A stretch of DNA of 22,451 nt from Chloroflexota bacterium (GCA_024232355.1 JAAEPW010001169.1:1-22451), one strand, 5' to 3'; counted from the first letter of the stretch, positions 7,229 to 15,150 are shown. A program made the numbers and translations. The notes: generated from the letters alone by a model not told the origin.

Positions 7229-8617
7229 TCAATTAATCTCTCCCTCTGTTTGAACCGCCTGGCCAACCTGGGGAATCATCTCTTTCAGGCCAGAGCGCAT
7301 ACCTTTCAAGTAATCCTGAGACCCTTCCCATTCCCAGGAAGATGTACTAGAGACAGTAGATGAACTTTCGCCAAGTGAACGCAAGTGCCTGCTCATCCCG
7401 CGCCAGACCTCTCCGGCCAACTTTAATTCCAACTTTAATCCTCGCATCAATACCGATTCCTTCTCTATCGTCCGTGGGCCGGCGGCGACAGCCTCTTTGT
7501 AAACGGTGGACATACGCGCGGTAGTGGCCGAAATCGTGTATCGCTGTACTGCTCGCGCGGCTTGTTCCCCCATCGCGCGGCGGCGCGTCTTGTTGGTCAA
7601 CAGCGCCAGCGCAGCGTTGGCAAAGGCACCCTCACTGGCCGGCACGAGCACACCTCCTCCCTCGGCCAGCATATCCGTTGCACCGGGGGCTTTCACCGCT
7701 ACCACGGGGGTACCGGCGGCCATCGCCTCGATCAACACCAGGCCCTGCGTGTCCGTCTTAGAGGCAAAGACGAACAGGTCGGCAGCGGCGGCATAGTGGG
7801 GAATCTCGTCGTGAGGGATCGAGCCGGTAAAGATCACCCGCTCACCAATTTCCAGTTCCCACGCCAAACGTTGCAGATCACGCTCGTGAGGCCCCTGGCC
7901 TACCAGCAGCAACCGGGCCTGGGGACGCGCGGTGACAATTTTGACAAAGGCTCGCAGTAAGAAATCCAGGTTCTTCTCATCGGTCAAGCGCCCCACGTAC
8001 AGCAGTATCTCGGCGCTCCCCAGCCCCAGATCAGCGCGGACGCGCCGAGGGTTCAAGCTATCATACTGACCCAAGTCTACCGGCGTCGGCACGGCGGTCA
8101 CCGGCGCCTCCGGCGCGTAATGGTGCAAGATAAAGTCACGGATGCTGGGCGTAGGCGCTATGATGTGAGCGCATTTTTTCAGATAGGTATGGATGATTTC
8201 ATCCGTCACCACACCGGTCAGTTTCGGCGCGATCGGTACGTACTTTGGGGCATACATATCGTAGCGGGTGTGAAAAGTAAAGACCAACGGCAAATTCAAA
8301 TCACGCGCAAATGCAGTCGCCAGATCCCCCATCCAGATGGGATGCTGGCTGTGAATCAGGTCAGGCTGGATACCACGTACTGTGGGTAACATCGTCCTTC
8401 TGGAAGGAATCACCAGCGAGATATCCGCCTGCTCGGAAATGTCAAGAGCGGGGAAACGAAAGACGTAAGGCTCCTTGTCTTGATATTCCTCATACTCGGG
8501 CGCAATGATGTGCACATCGTGACCGGCCTCCATCAATCCCTGACGAAACATTGCAATAGATGTTACTACTCCACTGATGGTAGGTTTGTAGGCATTGCTA
8601 AAGACGAGAATACGCAT
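7229..8617 (-). CDS. GT4 glycosyltransferase, diacylglycerol glucosyltransferase-like
   Basis: A 462-residue GT-B enzyme. The N-terminal acceptor domain opens with MRILVFSNAYKPTISGVVTS (the glycine-rich loop) and contains HSQHPIWMGDLA (about 89-100) and FTFHTRYDMYA (about 113-123), which recall lipid glucosyltransferases of the monoglucosyl-diacylglycerol synthase/PimB-like group. The C-terminal donor domain has LYVGRLTDEKN (about 206-216; Arg210, Lys215 for nucleotide-sugar), then SKTDTQGLVLIEAMAAGTP (about 286-304). The usual E-x7-E pair is D289-x7-E297 here. About 80 residues of Ser/charged tail follow the catalytic fold (from about 380). It probably transfers a sugar to a membrane lipid at the cytoplasmic face, but the substrate is inferred. 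GGAG precedes the start. It is last in the operon with PlsY-like and stress genes. Confidence 0.8.
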   Translation of the reverse strand: MRILVFSNAYKPTISGVVTSIAMFRQGLMEAGHDVHIIAPEYEEYQDKEPYVFRFPALDISEQADISLVIPSRRTMLPTVRGIQPDLIHSQHPIWMGDLATAFARDLNLPLVFTFHTRYDMYAPKYVPIAPKLTGVVTDEIIHTYLKKCAHIIAPTPSIRDFILHHYAPEAPVTAVPTPVDLGQYDSLNPRRVRADLGLGSAEILLYVGRLTDEKNLDFLLRAFVKIVTARPQARLLLVGQGPHERDLQRLAWELEIGERVIFTGSIPHDEIPHYAAAADLFVFASKTDTQGLVLIEAMAAGTPVVAVKAPGATDMLAEGGGVLVPASEGAFANAALALLTNKTRRRAMGEQAARAVQRYTISATTARMSTVYKEAVAAGPRTIEKESVLMRGLKLELKLAGEVWRGMSRHLRSLGESSSTVSSTSSWEWEGSQDYLKGMRSGLKEMIPQVGQAVQTEGEIN

Positions 8618-8665
8618 ATTTTTACTCCATTTGATTCAACTCTGCTACGAGTGTACCTATGTTTG

Positions 8666-9130
8666 TCAGAGGCCATGGTGTAAATCTTTTTGGTTGCGGA
8701 TGATCAGGATGGCGCAAGAAACCCCTCTCAAGACTTTCTCGGCGACGCTGCCATGCACCCAGCGACTGACACCAGAACGCCCGTGGCTTGACATCACGAT
8801 CAGGTCAACACCATTGTTGGCAGCATAGTCTACAATCTGCCAGGCAACCCCCTCTGACGCGGTTTTTAATTGGATGGATATCTTGTCGTAGGGCAATCGC
8901 GCGCAGAGATGCTTGAGGTAATCACCAGCTTCTTGGTAGGCTGCAACCATGAAATCATTGCGCAGACCTGGTGTTTTCATCAATTCGTGAGTGCGGGGGA
9001 TGGTCTCTGAGACGCGGAACAGCACGACTTCCACTGCCATAGCTTTGGCAATCGCCAGCGCTGGTTCCAGTGCTGTTTCTGCGAACTCGGAACCGTCCAA
9101 CGGCACCAGGATTTTTTTGAACTTGAACAT
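8666..9130 (-). CDS. Universal stress protein (UspA family)
   Basis: A 154-residue single-domain Usp protein. It begins with the typical KKILVPLDGSEFAETAL (residues 5-21), with LDGS as the nucleotide-contact loop. It then shows VDLIVMSSHGRSGVSRWVHGSVAEKVLR (from about residue 108), close to the ATP-binding G-2x-G-9x-G-S pattern, with Ser in place of the first Gly. The end ILIIRN is the last strand. ATP binding is therefore plausible. Start 9130 has AAGGAGGG upstream. It lies 27 bases after the GltD-like gene and 48 bases before the glycosyltransferase, all on the minus strand, so it is probably part of the same operon. Confidence 0.9.
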   Translation of the reverse strand: MFKFKKILVPLDGSEFAETALEPALAIAKAMAVEVVLFRVSETIPRTHELMKTPGLRNDFMVAAYQEAGDYLKHLCARLPYDKISIQLKTASEGVAWQIVDYAANNGVDLIVMSSHGRSGVSRWVHGSVAEKVLRGVSCAILIIRNQKDLHHGL

Positions 9131-9157
9131 GATATTTCCCTCCTTACCTCTATTGAT

Positions 9158-10600
9158 CTAGTTTAGAGCACTCAGGTACTGATGGATGCCGGCCGCAACC
9201 TTGCGCCCTTCTGCGATCGCGAGCACAGCGAGATGTGACTTGCCCGTGTTATCCCCAGCCGAAAAGACTCCGCTGCGGGTTGTCTGCCCCGTCTCTGGGT
9301 CTCGGACAATCCAGCCTGCCGGGTCCACCTTCATCTTTGGCGTCGCTTCCGCTATCAATGGATCAGGGCCACGCTCGGGTGCCAGCACCACCAAGTCTGC
9401 GTCAATCGTATATGTGGAACCCTCGATCGGGATCGGACGGCTCCGGGGATCTCGGCCACCTGGGCGCATGCGCTGGCATAACACTTGCACGACGTGTCCC
9501 GTTTTATCGCCAATCAGGATTGCCGGTTTAGTAAGGGCAACAAAGCGCACGTGCTCCTCTTGTGCAGCCAACTTGTCCTCGAGACGACATTGCATATCTG
9601 TTTCAGAATCACGGTAAAAGCACGTCACCTCCCGCGCGCCCATCCTGATAGCCGTGCGCGCACAATCCGTCGCGGCGTGCCCACCGCCAAAGACTGCCAC
9701 CTGTTCGCCCACCTGAAGGGGCGACTGTTTGTCAGGCGGAATATACGCCTTGTCCAGGTTGGTTCGCATCAGAAACTCTGTTGCCAGGTAGACGCCCGCC
9801 AGGTCTGCGCCGGGTAGGTTCGCCACGATCTCGCGACCGGCCCCCGTCCCCAGAAACACAGCGTGGTACTCTAGCCGGAACAGTTCGTCCACCGTTGTAT
9901 CTTGCCCCACACGAGTCTCGAGAACGAACTTTATTCCCATGCGCTTCAATTGGGCGATCTTTTCCTCGACGACGTTCACAGGGAGCCGAAAACGAGGAAT
10001 GGTGTAAACCAACGTGCCACCCGGCCGGCGTTGCATCTCAAATACCGTGATTTCGTGCCCCAGCTTGGCTAATTCCTCCGCAACTGTCAGGCCAGCCGGT
10101 CCCGATCCTGACACCGCCACGCGCCTGCCCGTTGGCGGAAGGACTTGAGGGACTGGAAAGCCCTCTGCTCTGCGTTGATAATCGGCTACAAAGGCTTCCA
10201 GTCGGCCCAACCGGATATCCGGGTCGAACTTGCTCACGCCGCAGCAGGAGCCTGCGCACCAGGATTCGTCGGGACACAGCCGCCCACATAGTTCTGGAAA
10301 GTTGCTGGTCTCGCGGTAGATCGCGGCGGCCTTGAAAAAGTTACCCTCCGAAATCTCCCACATCGCAGTCGGGATATCGTTGTGCAATGGGCAGGCCAGA
10401 ATGCAGGGCTGAGGCGAGGGACACTGGATGCAACGAGATGCCTCTGCGCGGGCCGTTTCCGGAGTCAAGCCCAGACACGCCTCGTCCAAATCCTGGATCC
10501 GCTCCTCCACTGGCCGGTAGTCGAGCCACTGGGCAGGTAACTGTATCCGCTCCCGCCGGTCAATATCACGTTCAAAAGGTTCAATTCGCGTGCTTTTCAT
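9158..10600 (-). CDS. GltD-like NAD(P)H-dependent flavoprotein oxidoreductase
   Basis: A 480-residue protein of the glutamate-synthase small-subunit/dihydropyrimidine dehydrogenase N-terminal type. The iron-sulfur region carries eight cysteines in two clusters (57, 60, 66, 70 and 105, 109, 115, 119), suited to two 4Fe-4S centres. An FAD Rossmann motif SGSGPAGLTVAEEL lies at about 164-177, an NAD(P)H Rossmann motif FGGGHAATDCARTA at about 304-317, and the closing FAD motif GVFSAGDNTGKSHLAVLAI at about 444-462. It should pass electrons from NAD(P)H through FAD to FeS. No large glutamate synthase subunit is in the window, so the partner is unknown and glutamate synthesis should not be assumed. 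ATG 10600 has a perfect AGGAGG and overlaps the PlsY-like stop by four bases (ATGA). Confidence 0.85.
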   Translation of the reverse strand: MKSTRIEPFERDIDRRERIQLPAQWLDYRPVEERIQDLDEACLGLTPETARAEASRCIQCPSPQPCILACPLHNDIPTAMWEISEGNFFKAAAIYRETSNFPELCGRLCPDESWCAGSCCGVSKFDPDIRLGRLEAFVADYQRRAEGFPVPQVLPPTGRRVAVSGSGPAGLTVAEELAKLGHEITVFEMQRRPGGTLVYTIPRFRLPVNVVEEKIAQLKRMGIKFVLETRVGQDTTVDELFRLEYHAVFLGTGAGREIVANLPGADLAGVYLATEFLMRTNLDKAYIPPDKQSPLQVGEQVAVFGGGHAATDCARTAIRMGAREVTCFYRDSETDMQCRLEDKLAAQEEHVRFVALTKPAILIGDKTGHVVQVLCQRMRPGGRDPRSRPIPIEGSTYTIDADLVVLAPERGPDPLIAEATPKMKVDPAGWIVRDPETGQTTRSGVFSAGDNTGKSHLAVLAIAEGRKVAAGIHQYLSALN

Positions 10601-11292
10601 TTTGCTTCCTCCTTTATTGGGATGCGATAGGCAGAACATTCCGTTTGGATGTGGGCTTTGGGGTCTATTAACCATTTTCTCAAGATCAGATCTTTTTTGT
10701 CCTCCGCCTGTCGCCACATCCGAGTGGATGTGGGCAGCACAAACAGCCCTTGCAACAGCAAGAGCAGCAACGGGGCCAGGATCAGAGCCGGCGGGTAGCC
10801 GCGTCCCCAGGCGATCAGCGCCAGCGTCCCCAGCCCCATCAGCGTACTGGAAGCGACTCGCTTAAAAGTGACAAAGAACAATCCCAGGATGCACAATGTG
10901 GCGAGGGTTTCCAACGGCATTAGGGCCAGTAACGCTCCCAGGCTGGCCGCCAGTCCCATGCCGCCTCGGAAGCCCAGCCCCAGCAAACCCAGGTAGAATG
11001 GAAAGCAATGGCCCACTACGGCAGCCATGCCCCCGCCCACCTGGGCCCAAGGGGGGAGTTCCAGCCAGCGGGCCAGGAGCACCGGCGTGGCACCTTTGGC
11101 GAGATCGAGCACCATCACGATGATGCCGGGTAAACGGCCCACCTCCAACATCACGTTGTAGGCGCCAGCGTTGCGGCTGCCCACGGTGCGGATGTCAACT
11201 CTACGCTTTAGCCGTCCCGCGATGTAAGCAAATGGGATGGAACCTAACAAATAGCCTAACACAACAAGTAGCAACACTTTCATCTCTCTCAT
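10597..11292 (-). CDS. Divergent PlsY-like glycerol-3-phosphate acyltransferase
   Basis: About 231 residues with 5-7 membrane segments. The PlsY first motif is clear: GSIPFAYIAGRLKRRVD, then VGSRNAGAYNVMLEVGR (canonical VGSGNxGATN). The second, VVGHCFPFYLG then FRGGMGLAASLG, has Met where GGKG normally carries Lys. The third motif near the C-terminus (H-R-x-N-I-x-R-L-x-x-G) is not visible; the protein ends in a cytoplasmic tail instead. PlsY acylates glycerol-3-phosphate from acyl-phosphate in membrane phospholipid synthesis, but the altered motifs make activity uncertain. ATG 11292 overlaps the preceding TGA (TGATG); ATG 11283 is an alternative. It overlaps the GltD-like gene by four bases, so the three genes are tightly coupled. 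Confidence 0.75.
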   Translation of the reverse strand: MREMKVLLLVVLGYLLGSIPFAYIAGRLKRRVDIRTVGSRNAGAYNVMLEVGRLPGIIVMVLDLAKGATPVLLARWLELPPWAQVGGGMAAVVGHCFPFYLGLLGLGFRGGMGLAASLGALLALMPLETLATLCILGLFFVTFKRVASSTLMGLGTLALIAWGRGYPPALILAPLLLLLLQGLFVLPTSTRMWRQAEDKKDLILRKWLIDPKAHIQTECSAYRIPIKEEAK

Positions 11293-11690
11293 CACCTCCC
11301 CTTTTCATACCAGTGGGCGCCGATGCGGCCGATCCCCACAGTCAGCACAAAAGCCAAAATGATCGAACCCGCGACGTTGACGTTCAACCACCTCCAATGA
11401 CCGGGACTGGGTAAGGCTCCGCCCAGCCATGCTCCGCTGACCCCAGCTGCCAGAGTGGTCCAGATGCCACCTGGCGGTTCGCGCTCCTGTATCAGGTACT
11501 TGCTGCTGACGTAGCCAGAGAGTAATCCAATGGTCAGAACGACCGGTGTGCTCCATATGTCTGCTGCTTTTGGTGATTCTTTGGTTGGGGAAGGAATCGG
11601 GCTCCCGGTGAGCAATCCCCACAGAACGACGATGGTCAGCAAAACAAGCACCACCACAGCTATGATAACTTGAGGGTCACGGATAGACAT
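11292..11690 (-). CDS. Small GlsB/YeaQ/YmgE-like membrane protein
   Basis: A 132-residue membrane protein with about four segments: residues 8-28, 49-66, 78-94 and 104-121. The second half (LSGYVSSKYL..., GVSGAWLGGALP..., NVAGSIILAFVLTVGIG) resembles the Gly-rich GlsB/YeaQ/YmgE transglycosylase-associated family, which is linked to stress. An extra N-terminal segment and a Ser/Pro linker (about 30-42) are additional. Start 11690 is supported by AGGAGG at good spacing. It is the first gene of the operon running to 7229, 113 bases downstream of the response regulator gene. The family call is moderate because the homology signature is weak. Confidence 0.55.
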   Translation of the reverse strand: MSIRDPQVIIAVVVLVLLTIVVLWGLLTGSPIPSPTKESPKAADIWSTPVVLTIGLLSGYVSSKYLIQEREPPGGIWTTLAAGVSGAWLGGALPSPGHWRWLNVNVAGSIILAFVLTVGIGRIGAHWYEKGR

Positions 11691-11707
11691 ATAGCCTCCT
11701 GCTACAT

Positions 11708-11722
11708 CGGCCCGAGTGGCCG
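11708..11722 (-). promoter_or_regulatory. Inverted repeat in leader of lipid operon
   Basis: CGGCC (11708-11712) and GGCCG (11718-11722) form a short dyad 17 bases upstream of the GlsB-like start. It could be an operator for the upstream regulator or a leader hairpin. The dyad is seen directly; the function is not known. Confidence 0.25.
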
Positions 11723-11803
11723 TCCGAGTTATGTTCGATCTGATTCTATTTTAGCACTTGGGAATTAAAAGAAAGGGGAAAAAGGATAAAAATTGCATGA
11801 AAA

Positions 11804-12490
11804 TTACGGTCGGCGGAAGCGGTATCCTACCCCACGTTCGGTGAGGATGTACTGGGGTTGGCCTGGGGTCGGTTCCAGTTTGCGTCGCAGGTGACCGATG
11901 TAGACCCGGAGGTAATCAATCTCGTCCACGTACTCCCGCCCCCACACGCGAGCCAGGAGTGTCTCGTGGGTGAGGACACGACCCGCGTTGCGCGCCAGAT
12001 GGTAGAGCAGGTTGTACTCGGTATTGGTCAGCGCCACCGGTTTCCCGGCCAGCGTCACCTCTCGCGTGACAAAATCAACCCGCAGGTCATCACATATGAA
12101 AGGCTCTTCGTGGACCAGGGGCCAACTCTGGGCCCGACGCAGCACTGCCCGGATGCGGGCCACCAGTTCTAGGTGACCAAAAGGCTTGGTGACGTAATCA
12201 TCCGCTCCCAACTCTAGCCCGCGCACCTTGTCCACCTCGTCCTCCATAACGGTGACCATGATCACCGGCACGTCGGAGAAAGAGCGGATTTCACGCAGGA
12301 CCTCAAAGCCATTCATCCCCGGCATCGTCACGTCCAGCAACACAACGTCCGGGTTCTCCTGGGATACCAATTCTAGCGCCTGCTCTCCATCGGAGACGGT
12401 CAATACTTCCCAGTCGGGTTCCTGAAAGTTCAGACTCCAGGTGATGACCTTGATCATGTCAGGCTCGTCGTCTACGACTAGAACTTTCAT
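11804..12490 (-). CDS. OmpR/KdpE-type response regulator
   Basis: A 228-residue two-domain regulator. The receiver domain has the acidic pocket VVDDEP (5-10), phosphoacceptor Asp53 in VVLLDVTMPG, Thr80, and Lys102 in VTKPF. The C-terminal winged-helix domain (about 130-228) includes LTNTEYNLLYHLARNAGRVLT and ends TERGVGYRFRRP, standard for OmpR/PhoB/KdpE regulators. It should be phosphorylated by the kinase encoded just upstream, whose stop overlaps this start by four bases (ATGA). The lipid/redox operon starts 113 bases downstream in the same direction and is the natural candidate target, which is inferred from position. Confidence 0.93.
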   Translation of the reverse strand: MKVLVVDDEPDMIKVITWSLNFQEPDWEVLTVSDGEQALELVSQENPDVVLLDVTMPGMNGFEVLREIRSFSDVPVIMVTVMEDEVDKVRGLELGADDYVTKPFGHLELVARIRAVLRRAQSWPLVHEEPFICDDLRVDFVTREVTLAGKPVALTNTEYNLLYHLARNAGRVLTHETLLARVWGREYVDEIDYLRVYIGHLRRKLEPTPGQPQYILTERGVGYRFRRP

Positions 12491-14253
12491 TTGGGGATCC
12501 TGAAATAAAAGCGGCTGCCTGCGCCGGACTGGCTCTCCACTCTGATGTCTCCTCCGTGCAGGTTCACCAACTGGCGGGCAATGTAAAGCCCCAAACCCAC
12601 GCCGGCCAGGCCCCGACTGGTACCCAGGGTGTAGAACTTTTCAAAGATGCGCTCTCGCTCTTGCAGCGGAACACCGGGACCATCGTCTTGCACGCTGACC
12701 TCCACGGTCTGCTCCTGTTCCTGCACGTCTACCTGAATGTGACCGCCCCTGGGGGTGAACTTTAGGGCGTTGGAGAGCAGGTTGTTGAGTACCTGCTCGA
12801 TGCGTCGCCGGTCCACGGAGACCTGGCTGAGGCGCGGCGGCATGTCGAGCGTTATCGTCTGCTGTCGCTCCTGCATCAAGGGAACGAATGCTTGGACTGT
12901 GCGCTTTACAATGGTCCGCAGGTCGGTGGGTTGCCGGCTGAGGGTCATCTGTCCCGCTTCTAGCCGGGTGACCTCCAGCAGGTCGGTGACCAGCGCCTCC
13001 AACCGCCCGGCGTGGTGCTCACTCGTCTCCAAGAGTTCCTGGCGCATCTCGGAAGGGCACGCTTCCCCCTGCTCCCGCAGCAGTGCCAGCGAGGTTCTCA
13101 GAATGGTCAAGGGGGTGCGCAGTTCGTGGGAGACCGAGGAGACAAAACTGGTCTGAAGCCGCTCCAGTGCCTGCAACTGCTCCACCTGCTGCCTTTCGGC
13201 CTGGTAGAGACGGGCGTTGCGCACGGCGATGGCCGCCTCCTGGCCCAGCGCGCTAAGGAACGTCAAGTCTTCCGCGCGATAGTGGTGGGGCTGACGGTGG
13301 CCCACATCCAGAAATCCGACAGGTTGGCCGTTCAAGAGCAGCGGTGTCGAGGCCCCGCAGACAAAGCCCTCGTGCTCTAACGCGGTCTGGAAGGGACGAT
13401 ATTGCTCTGGCAGGGAGACAAACTGCGTCATGACGTAGGGCTGGCCCGTTTCGAGCATTGTCGCCACCAGTTCGTCATTCATCGGCCAGCGCATGTCTGC
13501 CAGGAACGCATCGTCCATTCCGTGTACCGCTGCCGACCGTAGGTGCCGCCCGCCATCCTCGACCAGGGAGAGAAACGCAACATCCGCCTCCAGGAGGTCA
13601 CAGGATGCCGTGACCACTGTCTGCAACACGTGCTCTAGATCCAGGCTGATGCCCAGTTGCTGGAAGAGTTCGTGCAGGATGGTGAGGCGAGAGACCAAAG
13701 CCCTCTCCTGCTCGGTCTCTTGACGCTCCCGGCGGAGTTGCTCCAGGAATAACGCACACAGGATGGCGACCAGCGGCAATAGCGCCGACTTGACCGCCAC
13801 GCTGTAGATGGTATAAGGGAATTGTCGGCTGGCCGGGTTGAGTAGGCAGATGGTGATGTACAGGGCGTGGAGGAGTAGAGTCACGACGATGGTCTGCACC
13901 AGGTTCAGATAAAAGGCGGCGGCGACGACGACAAAGTAAAAAACGATAAAGAAACTAGAGTGGGAACCCCCCGTCAGGTAGATGGCGACCGTGGTGACCA
14001 GCGTATCCAGGGCCAGGCGGTTGAGAGGGCGGCGGGGCCAGACAAAAATGCGGCCTAGTGCCTGCATTACAAGATTGTAGATCACGACGACTGGGAACAC
14101 AGTAGACATGGGGAGCAAAACGCCCACCGTGAAAGGGTTGAAAAGGGAGAGGATCAGGACCACTAGCAGGGCCAGCCAACGCAGGCTCAGGAAGATAATG
14201 TCCTTCTGTCTAGAACGGAGCAGATATGCCTTCAGCCCTTTGATTCTCTCCAT
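12487..14253 (-). CDS. Membrane-bound GAF-domain sensor histidine kinase
   Basis: A 588-residue kinase. Residues about 20-170 form roughly six membrane segments (a MASE-like sensor). A linker coil (about 172-190) is followed by a GAF domain (about 205-348), then HisKA with the H-box SSVSHELRTPLTIL (His376). HATPase_c follows with the N-box VLNNLLSNALKFTP (Asn495), G1 DDGPGVP (523-529) and G2 GVGLGLYIAR (551-560). All catalytic motifs look intact. ATG 14253 is preferred over ATG 14259 because GAGG is then seven bases upstream. It forms an operon with the response regulator (four-base overlap). The repeat cassette lies upstream, beyond a candidate promoter. Confidence 0.93.
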   Translation of the reverse strand: MERIKGLKAYLLRSRQKDIIFLSLRWLALLVVLILSLFNPFTVGVLLPMSTVFPVVVIYNLVMQALGRIFVWPRRPLNRLALDTLVTTVAIYLTGGSHSSFFIVFYFVVVAAAFYLNLVQTIVVTLLLHALYITICLLNPASRQFPYTIYSVAVKSALLPLVAILCALFLEQLRRERQETEQERALVSRLTILHELFQQLGISLDLEHVLQTVVTASCDLLEADVAFLSLVEDGGRHLRSAAVHGMDDAFLADMRWPMNDELVATMLETGQPYVMTQFVSLPEQYRPFQTALEHEGFVCGASTPLLLNGQPVGFLDVGHRQPHHYRAEDLTFLSALGQEAAIAVRNARLYQAERQQVEQLQALERLQTSFVSSVSHELRTPLTILRTSLALLREQGEACPSEMRQELLETSEHHAGRLEALVTDLLEVTRLEAGQMTLSRQPTDLRTIVKRTVQAFVPLMQERQQTITLDMPPRLSQVSVDRRRIEQVLNNLLSNALKFTPRGGHIQVDVQEQEQTVEVSVQDDGPGVPLQERERIFEKFYTLGTSRGLAGVGLGLYIARQLVNLHGGDIRVESQSGAGSRFYFRIPK

Positions 14254-14363
14254 CACCATTCCTCAACGGTCGAGTGTTTACTGTGCCCGCATACGGTTCG
14301 GCACGAACTAGTCAGAACTTGCCCAGAAACACGAAAAGTGTGCGTTCATTTTAAGGCTGACCT

Positions 14364-14392
14364 ATTTTCTCACTATGCCTGCCAGTTGTCAA
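14364..14392 (-). promoter_or_regulatory. Candidate sigma70 promoter of the kinase/regulator operon
   Basis: Read on the minus strand: TTGACA (14392-14387), a 17-base spacer, and GAAAAT (14369-14364), about 110 bases upstream of the kinase ATG. The -35 is perfect and the -10 matches four of six positions. A GATTCT/AGAATC hairpin (14412-14430) lies upstream. Confidence 0.4.
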
Positions 14393-14544
14393 GAAAGCCA
14401 ATTTGTCGATTGATTCTGAAGGAAAGAATCGCCTTGCGGTGGGGTGTACTGACCCAATACGGTGCGGATAATTACCAGCGGTGTTAGTTTTGACCAAGAA
14501 GCTTCAACCCAACCCTATCCCCTCCAGCAAAAACATCCACCGTT

Positions 14545-14890
14545 CGCTCTCGCCCCCTCGCTCGCCACCGCTGAAACCGAGGAGCGATCCCTCGGATGGC
14601 ATCGCTTTTTCCCCGTGAGAAAACCTGGTGATGAACCTCGTGCCAAGGACGATGGAATGCGGCGGGGGTGTGGCTTTGGTGTAGTGATCGTGCGTAGCAG
14701 GGTTAGGAGAAAGAGAAGAGGTATCCACAGATTACCACAAGCTCTATCACCATGCCCCATTGCCTCCGCCGCCAACGCGCCCCAGTCCGCTCCCTCGCCG
14801 TCTTCCCCTGGTCTGCCCAGATGGTGCATTGCCTTGTCTCCTTGGGCCAGAGGCGGTGGGATGCGGGGTGGGGAGTTAGGGTTGTGGATG
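14545..14890 (+). repeat. Cassette 2, leader module plus unit C
   Basis: Collinear with 5233-5580. The leader begins near CTCGCCACCGCTGAAAC (14561 region), the highly conserved part is at about 14653-14721, and unit C starts near 14715 with TATCCACAGATTACCAC. Hairpin arms CCTGG (14807-14811) and CCAG (14817-14820) are present, with the last pair lost. The block lies in the 948-base gene-free interval 14254-15201, and open frames across it are not conserved with cassette 1. Confidence 0.75.
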
Positions 14891-14915
14891 GGGTTGTGGG
14901 ACGGGGATGCTGTTA

Positions 14916-15150
14916 GTGTGCCCACAGATTGCCACAGGAGCTATCGGTCTGACCTGTCCATCACCTCCGCCGCTGTGGCTCCAGTCCACTTCTCGCTGTC
15001 TCCCCCTGTTCTGGACAGGTGGTGTCATTGGCTTGTTCCCTTGGGTCGGATGCGGTGGAATGCGGGGTGGGGGAGTTGGGGTTTGGGGGGTGGGGAAGCT
15101 GTGCCTTTCGGTGAGATGTGCCTGGAGGGAGCTTTGGTTTGCTGTGGTGG
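14916..15150 (+). repeat. Cassette 2, unit D plus tail
   Basis: Unit D begins GTGCCCACAGATTGCCAC and carries a hairpin with changed but still complementary arms, CCTGT (15005-15009) and ACAGG (15015-15019). The tail (GCTGTGCCTTTCGGTG at 15098, ending TTTGCTGTGGTGG at 15150) matches the tail of cassette 1. Confidence 0.7.

Noticed and set aside
4970..14940. DnaA-box-like TATCCACA/TGTCCACA words at the start of the repeat units
   Set aside because: Only unit C comes within one mismatch of TTATCCACA; the others are weaker, and there is no AT-rich unwinding region or dnaA/dnaN neighbourhood.
4962..15150. CRISPR array
   Set aside because: The units are about 165 bases, few, diverged and not separated by uniform unique spacers.
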